This document shows, piece by piece, positions 17,272 through 26,615 of a stretch of 64,000 bases of DNA; positions within the stretch are counted from its first letter, which is position 1; each line of letters opens with the position of its first letter. The position numbers and the translations under genes were made by a program. The notes under the pieces are model-generated. The model ran no database searches. It was not told the origin of the DNA and saw only the letters and a list, made by a program, of their open reading frames with translations. The stretch is from Parabacteroides sp. FAFU027 (lineage in GTDB: Bacteria > Bacteroidota > Bacteroidia > Bacteroidales > UBA7332). The DNA lies in NCBI RefSeq assembly GCF_022808675.1, contig NZ_JAKZKV010000006.1:248001-312000 (forward strand), given 5' to 3'.

Positions 17272-19236
17272 TCAAATCTTCTTCAGCAATATCGTTCTTT
17301 TATTGAAGTCGGCAGAAGCGTTGATCACGTTGCGGAACTCATCGTAGCGGCTGGCCGGATAGCTCTCTTCCATATAATATTCATCGGAGGTGATGACCAG
17401 CTGGTCGTTTTTGATCTCCGCTTGCGAGGTGAAGATGCAACTGGTCTTTCCTTCGTTTTTCATCTCCACGTGCATATTCAGGTTCTCGGGATTAGCCACC
17501 TTATAGCCCTGTGGGATATTGAATACAATTTTGCGGTAATATTTGTGCAGGGCCCCGATGTGGACGGGGATTGTCCTTGATTTCTCCTGGTAAAGCTCCC
17601 CCTGCTGTCCGATAGTCTCCCCGATGTGGAAGATGAGGTCTTTGCCTGCATTTTCCAACAACGAATTCGCCGTCAGATCCACCATCCAGGTGATTGGTTT
17701 TACTCCGATGTTGTCCGGTGATTCATTGCTAACCTGATAATTGTTGATTACCGAATTCTCTTTGCCCATACTGAAGAAGGAGGAAACGACCTCTTTCTTC
17801 TTCTCCTCATTCAGGTAATTGAAGAACGACTGGAAGGTTTGTCCCAATGCCCCTTTGGTCTGGCGTTTAACCTGAGCCGAAACAACCGACTCAGCAGGAT
17901 TTACATTCACGACTACATCAATCGTGTCGGTGTTGAGGGAGCAGTCGTGGATCGGAATCCGGCGGATATCGTAAGCCAAAGACTTCAGCTTGTCGCTGTA
18001 ACTGATCGGACGCAGGAAGAGGCCGTATTGTCCCTGGTAATCGGTAGGGATCAGTCCCAGACGGTAATCCGGAAAGCCGGGCGCCATGTATTGATTGATG
18101 GCAGGGAAATAGACCAGGTAGTCATCGAGGAAGTTCATGCAGTTGAAGTCCGGGTCGAAAGGACGGGTCTCGTTATTCCCGGTCTCTACAAACTCAAAGT
18201 TGATGTTTGCCGCATTCAGCAAAGCCACCATAATTCGCACCGCACCGTAGTGATTGGCCTGTTTGAGGCGGATCATCTCGCTCAGCTCCTTCTGTGCGTT
18301 GATCTCCTTCGAGATAGCAATGTTCTTCTTCACCCAGTTTTCAATGCTCCGGATTTGTTGGGTCAGATCTCCGGTGGGCGGATTGATTTGTGCCAACAAT
18401 GACAGGATGGTCGCTTTGTCTTTAGCTGAAAGGTCAAAGAGGCGGTTGTAAGTGTTTTCGCTCGCCGTCTTCCACGAATTGAGACGAAGGGCAGAACGGT
18501 AATGGTTGTATGCCATCGTGTATTCGAAACGCATCAGGCTCGCTTTGTAGTTAGCATACTTAACCTTCTCTTCCACCGCGGGAATGTATTTTACAGAGGC
18601 TTTCTGATAGGTTTTCTCCTCGTTGGAAGTATTTAGGGTAAATGCGGGAAACCCGTTATACCCCTTGATCTGATAAGAGAGTTTCGACGGATAGGCAAAG
18701 ATGATCTCAACATTCGCTTTCGGGATATCATCCTGGATGTAATAGCCCGAATAGGCGTCAAACTCCTTGCGAAGGGTATAGAAGTACTCAATCTGTCCGC
18801 CCACCTCTGCGCCTTCGATGGCGAACGTTTTATAATCGCCGTCATTTTCCAGGTTGGCAATCTGCTTGATGCTCTCCTTGGGCAGGTTGGTGATTTTACC
18901 GCTTGGAGAGATGAAGCGGGCCTGGATATTGAGGATTTCGAGCACGTTATTCAGGGGAATATAGATCTTGTTGTAATGATCCAGCGCATCGTGCGAATCC
19001 ACCTTTATCTTTTTGTGAAAGACGTAAACCTCTTCGAAGATGTTTTGCTTGTTGAGGAATACTTCGGTGATGCGCCGTTCGAGCGTGACGGCAGCGCCGT
19101 TAACGCATTTGATGGTGTCGCTCTTATTGTCGGAAGGGTAGGTGTTCCAGTTGTAGCTTCCGAATTCGGTTTGCCCGAATAAAACCATCGGGAGGACCAG
19201 CAAGGTCAGGAAAAATATCTTTCTCATAGGATTCAA
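17272..19236 (-). CDS. DUF3857/transglutaminase-like protein lacking the catalytic triad
   Basis: A 654-residue exported protein (signal peptide about 1-22). It has the layout of DUF3857 proteins: an N-terminal DUF3857 beta domain (about 50-230), a transglutaminase-like region (about 290-390) and a C-terminal beta domain. Where active relatives have YGDCKDKS, this protein has ANHYGAVR, and the downstream His and Asp positions are also replaced. It is therefore probably a non-catalytic paralogue of the neighbouring gene upstream, 12 bp away. It is last in a three-gene operon and may act as a scaffold or binding partner. Confidence 0.8.
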   Translation of the reverse strand: MNPMRKIFFLTLLVLPMVLFGQTEFGSYNWNTYPSDNKSDTIKCVNGAAVTLERRITEVFLNKQNIFEEVYVFHKKIKVDSHDALDHYNKIYIPLNNVLEILNIQARFISPSGKITNLPKESIKQIANLENDGDYKTFAIEGAEVGGQIEYFYTLRKEFDAYSGYYIQDDIPKANVEIIFAYPSKLSYQIKGYNGFPAFTLNTSNEEKTYQKASVKYIPAVEEKVKYANYKASLMRFEYTMAYNHYRSALRLNSWKTASENTYNRLFDLSAKDKATILSLLAQINPPTGDLTQQIRSIENWVKKNIAISKEINAQKELSEMIRLKQANHYGAVRIMVALLNAANINFEFVETGNNETRPFDPDFNCMNFLDDYLVYFPAINQYMAPGFPDYRLGLIPTDYQGQYGLFLRPISYSDKLKSLAYDIRRIPIHDCSLNTDTIDVVVNVNPAESVVSAQVKRQTKGALGQTFQSFFNYLNEEKKKEVVSSFFSMGKENSVINNYQVSNESPDNIGVKPITWMVDLTANSLLENAGKDLIFHIGETIGQQGELYQEKSRTIPVHIGALHKYYRKIVFNIPQGYKVANPENLNMHVEMKNEGKTSCIFTSQAEIKNDQLVITSDEYYMEESYPASRYDEFRNVINASADFNKRTILLKKI

Positions 19237-19248
19237 TGTTTTGCGGAA

Positions 19249-21219
19249 TTAATTCTTTTCAAGGATAATGGTGTTTCGGTAAGCCTGTTTCATCAGGTTG
19301 ACCATTTTGTAAAACTCAGCGATATCGTTGCCTTTGAGCAAAAGCTGGTTGTAGATGTGGGTGCTGCTCATCACGATCCGGTTGCCCTGCTTCTCGTATT
19401 TCTGGGTGTAGCTGAATTTCGGGCTGTCGTATGTCGTGGCATTGGGCACATCGGTTACCTTTAGCTGTTTGGGGATATCGAGGATACAGACCAGATTGTG
19501 CTTCATCGGCATTTCAAATTCGATCGGCATCTTCCGGTCTTTCTTCAGCTCGGTATTGTTGAGGCTCTTTTCGATATTCATATTCAGGTAAGAGCTGTTG
19601 TTTCCTGTGGTGATGTAATCGGGAATCTGAAACTCGAAGCGGATCTTCAACGGCTGATCGATCTCCTTCAGGTCGGAGGTTTCGATACGGGTAATGGTAA
19701 ACTTATCGCTCGGTTTGGCAAAAACATCCTCCCACAGGGTGCTGTACTTCTCCTTTTCTGTCCGTGCAAACCGGGCAATGATCTCCGACTTTTTTTCGCC
19801 ATCGAAAACGGAGATGCCGCTTCCTTTCAACATTCCGTTTTCAATCCGGAGATGAATGGTGTCATTGACAGTATTCACCGATGGTGCGCAGAAGGGGATG
19901 CGGTAAAGCTGATACTCCTTTTCGTTTTTGGAAATGATACACTCCTTGCCCTGAATGGCGGAAGGGACATCTTCCATCCGGAGGTACTGCGTGGTTCCGT
20001 CCAGTAAGACAGGTTGGTTTTGTTCATTCCACCACACCGCGATCATGTGATTGCCGGCAGAGATGGTGGGGTATTCCGAATACTTGTAAGGCAAATGCCT
20101 TGTGCCTAACCAGGCCAGGGATGCGGGTTGCTTGATGGCACGCAACATGGAGGTAAGCAGGCTCGACTTGTCTTTGCAGTCGCCGTATCTCCGGCTCAAC
20201 ACCAAAGAAGCCTCCCTCGGCACCAATCCGTTGGAACCATCCTCGATAGCGATGTAACGGATGTTGTTTTGCACCCATTTGTATATCGCACGCACCTTTT
20301 CCCGCGGCGATTGTATCCCTGCGGTGATGGAGTCGGCAATGGCTTTTACTTCCGGAGATTCCGTCAGGTTCAATTTGCTGATGTTGGCGTACTCCACTTT
20401 GTAAAGATCATCCAGGGTAAGGACATGCCGGGTCGTTTTGCCCTTAAACTCCGACTCCGCAATCTGCACCACGATTTGGGGAACATAATAACGGATATTA
20501 GGAGCCAGACGGTCGTGATCGTATCCCTTCGGACAAGTGCTTGTCCAGCGGTAAGTGATCTCATCTCCTTTTGTTGATTGGGAAAAACGGATGCGCGTGG
20601 TATCCTCTCCGAAGAGGTGATAGGTGATCTTCACGCTGGCAGGGAATGTTACCGAAAACTCGGCCTGCTCCACCGGATAGCTGCTGTCGAAATAAAACCA
20701 GAGCGGATAGTTGGGATCTTTGATCTCGACTTCGGTGTTTTTGCAACGTTTGCCCCCTTTGCCCGGTGCGGGAAAGTTGAAGTTGTAGCAATAGACGTCA
20801 TCAAAGTAGGAGTCATCCACTTCGGTCGTCTTGACAAACTTCGAAACGGGAACTTTCCGGAATTTCTCCTGCTCGGGAATCAGACTGTAGGCCTCAAGCT
20901 TTTTGATTTCTGTCTTACCGTTGAAGAACTCCTTCGAGTCAGTGTACAACGAAGCGCTCTCCTCCAGAATCATCTCTACGCTCGACTCTTTCATCCGGAT
21001 CTGAGGAACGCCCGATTTCTTATCCTGGGTGATCGTAACCTCGCATTTATCCAGCAAGCCGATGATCTGCTCTTTTGGATACTTAGCCTGGTATTGAGCC
21101 AGCTCGGTAGCCGGTTGTGCCAGGGCAGGAATGATTCCTATCCCCAGGCAACCGGCAAGAAGCAAGCCTTTATACCCCTGTTTTAATTTATCGGATATCA
21201 TAGATCTCGTCATTTTCAT
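19249..21219 (-). CDS. DUF3857 and transglutaminase-core protein
   Basis: A 656-residue protein with a signal peptide (cleavage near PALAQ, residue 35). The order is DUF3857 (about 80-270), transglutaminase-like core (about 295-415) and a C-terminal DUF3858-like beta domain. The papain-like triad is complete: Cys348 in YGDCKDKS, His391 in AGNHMIAV and Asp407 in LLDGTTQ. A protease or amide-transfer role in the periplasm is plausible; no substrate is known. Its start overlaps the end of the MORN gene by 32 bp, which suggests translational coupling. An internal ATG six codons in would still overlap. Confidence 0.85.
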   Translation of the reverse strand: MKMTRSMISDKLKQGYKGLLLAGCLGIGIIPALAQPATELAQYQAKYPKEQIIGLLDKCEVTITQDKKSGVPQIRMKESSVEMILEESASLYTDSKEFFNGKTEIKKLEAYSLIPEQEKFRKVPVSKFVKTTEVDDSYFDDVYCYNFNFPAPGKGGKRCKNTEVEIKDPNYPLWFYFDSSYPVEQAEFSVTFPASVKITYHLFGEDTTRIRFSQSTKGDEITYRWTSTCPKGYDHDRLAPNIRYYVPQIVVQIAESEFKGKTTRHVLTLDDLYKVEYANISKLNLTESPEVKAIADSITAGIQSPREKVRAIYKWVQNNIRYIAIEDGSNGLVPREASLVLSRRYGDCKDKSSLLTSMLRAIKQPASLAWLGTRHLPYKYSEYPTISAGNHMIAVWWNEQNQPVLLDGTTQYLRMEDVPSAIQGKECIISKNEKEYQLYRIPFCAPSVNTVNDTIHLRIENGMLKGSGISVFDGEKKSEIIARFARTEKEKYSTLWEDVFAKPSDKFTITRIETSDLKEIDQPLKIRFEFQIPDYITTGNNSSYLNMNIEKSLNNTELKKDRKMPIEFEMPMKHNLVCILDIPKQLKVTDVPNATTYDSPKFSYTQKYEKQGNRIVMSSTHIYNQLLLKGNDIAEFYKMVNLMKQAYRNTIILEKN

Positions 21220-24200
21220 AGAATAGTGTTTCGGTTAGCTTTCCGGTCTTGTCATACACCAGCCATTTGCCGCTCTTCTTATCCGCCAGGTATTCACCCT
21301 CCATCTCTTTCTGTCCGTTTTCAAAATAAGAGACGTAATGACCGTTGCGGTTGTCGTTCCGGTATTCGCTGGTCTCTTTCAGTTTACCTGAAGCATAATA
21401 ATATTTGTTTGTACCGTTCAGCGCATCGTTGACAAAAGTGCGTTCGCGCATCACATTACCATTCGGATAATAGTTGACATTCACACCATCGAATATTCCT
21501 TTTTTCAACGGTACTTTAGCCGATAGTTTTCCGTTTGGATAGTAGCAAAGCAGATCCGAGTTGAATTGAGATATAGGTTGCTCTTTCAGCAGATTGTTTT
21601 TGTTATCGCGGTAAGAGATGCCGGTCAGGTTCTGTTTGAAATAGTGCAGGCTAAACATCCAGGTGCTGTCCGGTGCGAAGTAGTCCGTATTTCCCTGACG
21701 TTCTCCATCTTCAAAGTTAATCTGGCGGAATACCTTGCCATTCGGATAAAACTCCTGATAAAGTCCCTGCTCTTTTCCGTTTTCATAAATCGTTTTGAAA
21801 TCCGGTTTCCCGTTTTCAAAAGAATAGTGCACACCTTCCGGCTCATTCATGATATAGTTTTGCTCGTCGCTCTTTACACCGTGGTAATCCCAATTGGTTG
21901 ACAATCCCTGCTCTTTGCCAAAGAGGTAATGCTGGCGGCTTTTCAATTTTCCATTCGGATAATAGGTCTCCTGGATACCGTTTCGCTCGTTGTCACAAAT
22001 GGAGATTTTAGCTTTCACCTTTCCATTCGGATAGTGCTGGATGTAGTTGAGGGAGTCGTATTCAAACTTCAGATCGTCACTCACTTTACCCTGAAGGTCA
22101 AAGTAAATCTCTTCGGTTTGCTCTCCATTACGGTTAAACCGTTCTTCGAGCAACAGTTTGCCTGAAGGGCTATAACTCATACGGCGACCCACCAGATGAT
22201 TGTCCTTGTAAAATCCGCGGCTTTGCAGCGAATCGTTGCTATAGTAAGAGAGAGACTCTCCGGTATATCCCTCTTTGTCGTAATAACCATGCGCTCTGAG
22301 GTGGCCGTTAGCATAATAGAGGTTGTAAGGGCCGACAACCCGGTTACTGTCACAGCTATATGCCGTCTTTATTGAACCATCGTAGAAGTAACCTTTCTGA
22401 CTTCCCGATTGCATGCCATCTTTCCAGTTTTCCTCTTCAAGCACAACACCGGCAGGCGTGTATGTTTTCCAGTTGCCCTCTTTTTTCCCTTTTCTGTAAA
22501 CGCCCTCTTGTCTTAGAGAGCCATCCGGATAATAAGATTTGAAAGGCAGCTCGCCGTTCTGGTTTGTTGCCGCATATAATTTCTTACCGCTTTTGTCAAA
22601 CCATTCCAGCTGCATAATCTCATCCTCCTTGTAATTGAGAATGCCTTGTTTAGCCCCATCAGGGAAATAGAAAGTCTGGACGCCGGTCAGTTTTCCGGCT
22701 TTGTAGCTTTCAGAAAGCGAAAGAAGTTTTCCGTTACGGTCATATTCGCGATATGTTCCGGTCAGTTCTCCCGACTCATCATACTCCCCTTCCAGTTTTT
22801 TCACTCCGTTGGCATGATAAGTCACAAATTTCCCCGTTGCTTTATCTGCTTTGTGATTGAAGACAGATTCCGGTTTGCCATTGGCATACCATCTTTTCAC
22901 GGAACCTTCCAGTAAACTGTCTTTATAGAATGCTTCGGTTTTGAGGCCTCCGCTTAACCATTTCTCGGTACAAGGACCCTCTTTCTTACCATTCTTATAT
23001 GCGGTTTCGCGTTGGAGTCCGTCGCCATATTCTACCTCAAGCAGGGTTCCTTCGCTCTTGTCATTCTTATACGGATGGCGGAAAAGCAACTTGCCGCACG
23101 AGGTATATTCTTCCTCCATACCTTCCCGTTTTCCGTTGAGGCGTGGATAAATACCCGATTTCACCCCATTGGGATGATAGGTGATATTTTGTCCGTCCAG
23201 CTCATCGTTTTTATAATTCAGATCTTGCTTGACCGGACCCTGCTCCCAAAAGAGAAGCCACTTTCCTTCTATTTTGTCCTCTTTATAGACGCCTTCCTCT
23301 GAACGGCCGCCTTCATCGTTGACCACTACCCAATGACCTTCTTTGGAAGGTTTGTTTCCCTCTTTGAGCATACCCAGGCTTTCCAGATCGCCGTTATCAT
23401 CGAAATGATATTGCTTGATCTGTTTCTGCTCATTATCCGTAGAGAATCCATATTCGCGCCAGTTGTTCAGTTTCTGTTTCGAACGTGCTACAAACCGATC
23501 ATACTGTTTCTTGTTTTTCTTGATCCAGTCAGTGACGGTTTTATCCTCCGTATTCTGGAAGAAGTAATAGGTGTAAGTCTCAAAATCATTCTCCTTCATC
23601 AAATCCGCGAAGAAGCGCACGTAACACTGGTTGTAAAACGAAGGGTCATTCCCCTCGAATGCCATTTTGCGAAACAACATCAGCGACTGTCGCGTGGTGA
23701 TATAGTTGATCTTAAAGTTATAAGGAAAGTCATTCTTGAAGGCCAGTTCCGAATTAAGCAATCCGGTCAGCTCATCCCATTTTTCATGTTTAAGATCTTT
23801 CGGATAGCTATATTGATAAGGATGAGAGATGGAGTCGTTTTCTCCGGTTACCGCCTTTTCGAAGCTCGATATATTCCGGTTTGAAGTATTTAACAGTACC
23901 CCCATGTTATAAGCCAGAAAAGCCTGCGCTTTGCGCCCCATGATATAGTTGGCCTTGGCCAGCGCCATGTGTGAAGAGGAGTGGTAAGGATTGTATTTCA
24001 AGCCGGTGATGAGAAGCTCTTCGGCTTTTTGCGGATCATTATTATTGAGGTAACATACAGCCAGGTTAAAGATCAACCGTTGATTGTATGGCCAGCGCTT
24101 ATAGGCAGCATTCAGCCATTGAATCGCTTCCCCGGTCTTGCCCATATCATCAAGCAGATTCCCTTTAAGAGTAGCTGTGTTGGGATCGTTGGGGTTGAGG

Positions 24201-24478
24201 GATTCCGCTTCAAGGCATTTCAGGTAAGCCGGTTCCGCCTTGTCGGAATTACTGTAGGTAAGGGCTGTTTCGTAGCAGGCCCACGCATAGTCGGGATCAC
24301 ACGGACTCACCCGGCCAAACATCCGGATGGCTTCGTCATACTTGCCGTTGTCGTTCAGCTCAATACCTTTCTTGATGATTTCATTGCCGGAAGCCGGAAT
24401 GGTGTCCTTCGCCTGTGCATTTGCCTCAAACGCGCAAATGGAAATACAGGCTAATGGAAGCAGAAAAAACTTCTTCAT
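21188..24478 (-). CDS. Giant TPR and MORN-repeat (YwqK-like) exported protein
   Basis: A 1096-residue protein. A signal peptide (about 1-21) is followed by TPR-type helices (about 30-200), a helical linker with KLNNWREYGFS, then some 25 MORN_2-type repeats to the end, with units such as YYPNGKLSAKV, YHANGVKKLEGEY and FYENGKPDF. Databases often label such repeats as YwqK antitoxin, but there is no toxin here, so that name would mislead. The repeats probably form a long beta-solenoid surface. It is the first gene of the operon with the two DUF3857 proteins and has a TAnnTTTG promoter upstream. Confidence 0.85.
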   Translation of the reverse strand: MKKFFLLPLACISICAFEANAQAKDTIPASGNEIIKKGIELNDNGKYDEAIRMFGRVSPCDPDYAWACYETALTYSNSDKAEPAYLKCLEAESLNPNDPNTATLKGNLLDDMGKTGEAIQWLNAAYKRWPYNQRLIFNLAVCYLNNNDPQKAEELLITGLKYNPYHSSSHMALAKANYIMGRKAQAFLAYNMGVLLNTSNRNISSFEKAVTGENDSISHPYQYSYPKDLKHEKWDELTGLLNSELAFKNDFPYNFKINYITTRQSLMLFRKMAFEGNDPSFYNQCYVRFFADLMKENDFETYTYYFFQNTEDKTVTDWIKKNKKQYDRFVARSKQKLNNWREYGFSTDNEQKQIKQYHFDDNGDLESLGMLKEGNKPSKEGHWVVVNDEGGRSEEGVYKEDKIEGKWLLFWEQGPVKQDLNYKNDELDGQNITYHPNGVKSGIYPRLNGKREGMEEEYTSCGKLLFRHPYKNDKSEGTLLEVEYGDGLQRETAYKNGKKEGPCTEKWLSGGLKTEAFYKDSLLEGSVKRWYANGKPESVFNHKADKATGKFVTYHANGVKKLEGEYDESGELTGTYREYDRNGKLLSLSESYKAGKLTGVQTFYFPDGAKQGILNYKEDEIMQLEWFDKSGKKLYAATNQNGELPFKSYYPDGSLRQEGVYRKGKKEGNWKTYTPAGVVLEEENWKDGMQSGSQKGYFYDGSIKTAYSCDSNRVVGPYNLYYANGHLRAHGYYDKEGYTGESLSYYSNDSLQSRGFYKDNHLVGRRMSYSPSGKLLLEERFNRNGEQTEEIYFDLQGKVSDDLKFEYDSLNYIQHYPNGKVKAKISICDNERNGIQETYYPNGKLKSRQHYLFGKEQGLSTNWDYHGVKSDEQNYIMNEPEGVHYSFENGKPDFKTIYENGKEQGLYQEFYPNGKVFRQINFEDGERQGNTDYFAPDSTWMFSLHYFKQNLTGISYRDNKNNLLKEQPISQFNSDLLCYYPNGKLSAKVPLKKGIFDGVNVNYYPNGNVMRERTFVNDALNGTNKYYYASGKLKETSEYRNDNRNGHYVSYFENGQKEMEGEYLADKKSGKWLVYDKTGKLTETLFYENDEIYDIR

Positions 24479-24576
24479 ACTTAATGTTATTTCAGGAATT
24501 ATTGATGTCTTTGAATGATCTGTTTCAGAAAATAGGAAATGATAAGCTATGATAGGTATCAGATTGTAAAACTGAA

Positions 24577-24584
24577 CAAATATA
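24577..24584 (-). promoter_or_regulatory. -7 element TATATTTG for the MORN/DUF3857 operon
   Basis: Minus-strand TATATTTG matches the Bacteroidota TAnnTTTG consensus about 100 bp ahead of the start codon. A clear -33 TTTG is not present at the usual spacing. Confidence 0.55.
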
Positions 24585-24775
24585 ATTAAAGTATTTTCCC
24601 CTAAAAGGGATAGAATTGCTTTTTTGTAAATAAATGTCGAAAAGAATGTGTTGTGAGAGGAGAATAGGTGAAATTAGGAGTTGTATATCAAAGCACTTTC
24701 TGTTTTGATCGCTTGCTATTATACATAGAGTCATGGTTGTATAGCAAAAGATCAAACATAATAAGCAGATGCCTT

Positions 24776-25355
24776 TGCATGCTTTTATAAGCCCTTGCAT
24801 GTTTTACATATCCAAAAACAAGTTATGCAAAAGGCTTTGTTCAATTAACATAGCTCTATGTTCGTTTTACATTGAGCTATGCTTGTTATGCAAAGGGGCA
24901 TACATAACATGCAGAAGCTTTTGCATGTTTTGTAAAAGGCTATGCATGTTTTGTAAAGAGTCACTCACAATTAGCAGACGCCTTTGCTTGTTTTGCATGA
25001 AGCTTTGCATGTTTTGCAGAGCCAAAAACAAATTATGCAAGAGGCTTTACATAATCTACATAGACCTATGTTCATTTTACATAGAGCTATGTTTGTTTTA
25101 CATGGAGCTTTGCATGTTTTGCATAGTGGCATGCATAACTTGCAGAAGCCTATGTTTGTTTTGCATAAGGCCATGCCTGTTTTGCAAAGCCAAGAACAAG
25201 TTATGCAAAAGGCTTTGCATAACTTGCAGAAGCCCTTGCGTGTTTTGTGTACGGCTTTACATGTTTTGCAAAGCCAAAAACAAGTTATGCAAAAGGCCTT
25301 GCGTAACTTGCAGAAGCCTTTACAAGTTTTGCAAAGGGCTTTGCATGTTATGCAA
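24776..25355. repeat. Degenerate 21-bp-period tandem array (about 28 units)
   Basis: Successive 21 bp units follow the pattern TGCATGTTTTGCAAAGCC plus three bases, alternating with AACAAGTTATGCAAAAGGC and TGCATAACTTGCAGAAGCC forms. A ~63 bp higher-order order of these three forms recurs several times. Because 21 is divisible by 3, several frames on both strands stay open, giving Cys-rich or Leu/Gln-heptad translations. No ribosome-binding site or promoter supports any of them, so I call this a repeat. Adjacent unit pairs are inverted: 25197-25226 is a perfect 13 bp stem around AGGC. It lies upstream of the MORN operon promoter. Confidence 0.85.
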
Positions 25356-25544
25356 ACAACTGTTTGGTATTTAGTATTTGTCTGTAATTTAGTAATATAG
25401 CGAAAATGGGTGGTTTTTAGTCCTGTTTGAGCGTCGTTTTTTGTTATGAGATTAATTTAGAACACAGAATCTTGATGATTGAATAAAATGTTTAATTTTA
25501 GAGCGGAAATAGTTTGTTGTTGGATTGGAAGTTCTGACAATATT

Positions 25545-25615
25545 AAGGAGATAGGATTGCAAATCTCATCGACGTTTCCGCTAATTCCTTCGGTGTATAT
25601 ATCCGATGGGACAAG
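25545..25615 (+). repeat. REP-like element, copy A
   Basis: Contains an imperfect stem around GGATTGCAAATC, then CCGCTAATTCCTTCGGT and ATATATCCGATGGGACA. It shares these blocks with copies B, D and E, and lies directly ahead of a lipoprotein gene. No gene is supported between 25356 and 25658. Confidence 0.75.
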
Positions 25616-25658
25616 ATAGAACAACCTAAAATACCAGAAATCCAAATTCCTTAATCCA

Positions 25659-26108
25659 ATGAATAAAATATTTTTGATTTTAGTCTTCTTGATTGGTTTG
25701 ATCTCAGGTGGCTGTAATAGTAAATCTAAAATCAAAGAAGAGATAAAGCATCTAGAAGATACGACTTCCCTTGCTCGAACAGAAAAGAAGGAGGGTTTTG
25801 ACGTTTTTTTTAATCGGTTTCAAAAAGACTCGGTTTTTCAAAAAGACAGGATTGTTTTTCCTCTTAAAAACCTTTCGTATAACACTGAAACAAATTCATT
25901 TGATGAAAAGATGATTAATAAAAAAGAATGGACATTCACTGATTTCTCGAAGCTGCCTAAAAAATACTTGAAGAGTATTACTAAGTTAAGTGATGATGAG
26001 TTCGATTATAATATTCAAATTGAAGATACTGGAGTTAGTGTAATGTATATTTTCAAGATCTATAACGACAAATGGTATTTGGTTGTGATAAAAGATGAAA
26101 GTACCTAA
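25659..26108 (+). CDS. Small predicted lipoprotein (possibly DUF4348-like)
   Basis: A 149-residue protein whose N-terminus has a lipoprotein signal with lipobox LISGGC, placing the modified Cys at residue 19. The mature part is charged and has no other membrane segment. The stretch DVFFNRFQKDSVFQKDRIV resembles Bacteroidales lipoproteins annotated with DUF4348, but I cannot confirm that. It is AT-rich like the rest of the island and is bracketed by REP-like copies A and B. Function is unknown. Confidence 0.65.
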   Translation: MNKIFLILVFLIGLISGGCNSKSKIKEEIKHLEDTTSLARTEKKEGFDVFFNRFQKDSVFQKDRIVFPLKNLSYNTETNSFDEKMINKKEWTFTDFSKLPKKYLKSITKLSDDEFDYNIQIEDTGVSVMYIFKIYNDKWYLVVIKDEST

Positions 26109-26138
26109 TTATGATAGCCCTTGTCACATAGGAGTATT

Positions 26139-26213
26139 AAAGAGGTAGGATTGAAATTCCATTGGCGGTTTCGCTAATTCCTTCGGTATGGATACCTGGC
26201 GGGATAGGGATAA
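26139..26213 (+). repeat. REP-like element, copy B
   Basis: AGAGGTAGGATTGAAATTCC, GGTTTCGCTAATTCCTTCGG and GGATACCTGGCGGGA follow the same block order as copies A and D, with more divergence in the last block. An apparent upstream ATG for the next gene (26188) lies inside this repeat. Confidence 0.7.
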
Positions 26214-26247
26214 GGGTTTAGTGGTGTTCGAAACAAAATATTTTAGG

Positions 26248-26595
26248 ATGAAAGTGAATTTGAAATATTGTTTGTTCGGTTTTTCTTTTGCAGTCCTTAT
26301 TGCTTTTTACTTTGTGGATAAAGACTGCTTTATGAAAAACAGAGTGTTAAGACATAAATTATGGGAGTATGATAGTGGAGCCGACTTTGGGGATTTTATT
26401 TATATTGACGACATGATCCGTTTTGACGGTAATAAGATGGTTTTTCGTCATAAATGTGTTGATAAATATAATCAGGAAGTCTTAATCTTGAAATGGCAAT
26501 ATTTTAGTTGTATGAAAGTTCAAGACCCTAAGAAAGGCGAAACTGCAATATATTGTATGAAAGGGGCAAATTGGATGGATTATATTCTTAAATAG
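26248..26595 (+). CDS. Small hypothetical membrane-anchored protein
   Basis: I chose the ATG at 26248 (115 codons) because the 20 codons before it are REP-like repeat sequence. The protein begins with an uncleaved-looking hydrophobic segment (about residues 7-23, FGFSFAVLIAFYFV) followed by a short soluble domain. The phrase ISYVDDM-like IYIDDMIRFDGNKMVF suggests a small beta-rich domain. No family is recognised. It is AT-rich and lies between two small lipoprotein genes in the accessory island. Confidence 0.5.
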   Translation: MKVNLKYCLFGFSFAVLIAFYFVDKDCFMKNRVLRHKLWEYDSGADFGDFIYIDDMIRFDGNKMVFRHKCVDKYNQEVLILKWQYFSCMKVQDPKKGETAIYCMKGANWMDYILK

Positions 26596-26615
26596 GATAT
26601 TCAGATGAATATGAT

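Noticed and set aside
21188-24478. YwqK-family antitoxin annotation for the MORN-repeat protein.
   Set aside because: The label comes from repeat similarity only; the protein is exported, over 1000 residues long, and has no toxin partner.
24776-25355. Regular repeats suggest a CRISPR array.
   Set aside because: Units are contiguous and degenerate with no unique spacers, and no cas genes are in the window.
24769-25400. Two plus-strand open frames (201 and 138 residues) and a minus-strand frame in the tandem array.
   Set aside because: They arise because the period is a multiple of three; there is no ribosome-binding site or family match, and frames on both strands are equally open.
26188-26247. 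An upstream start at 26188 for the small membrane protein.
   Set aside because: These codons are REP-like copy B; the hydrophobic N-terminus begins right after the ATG at 26248.
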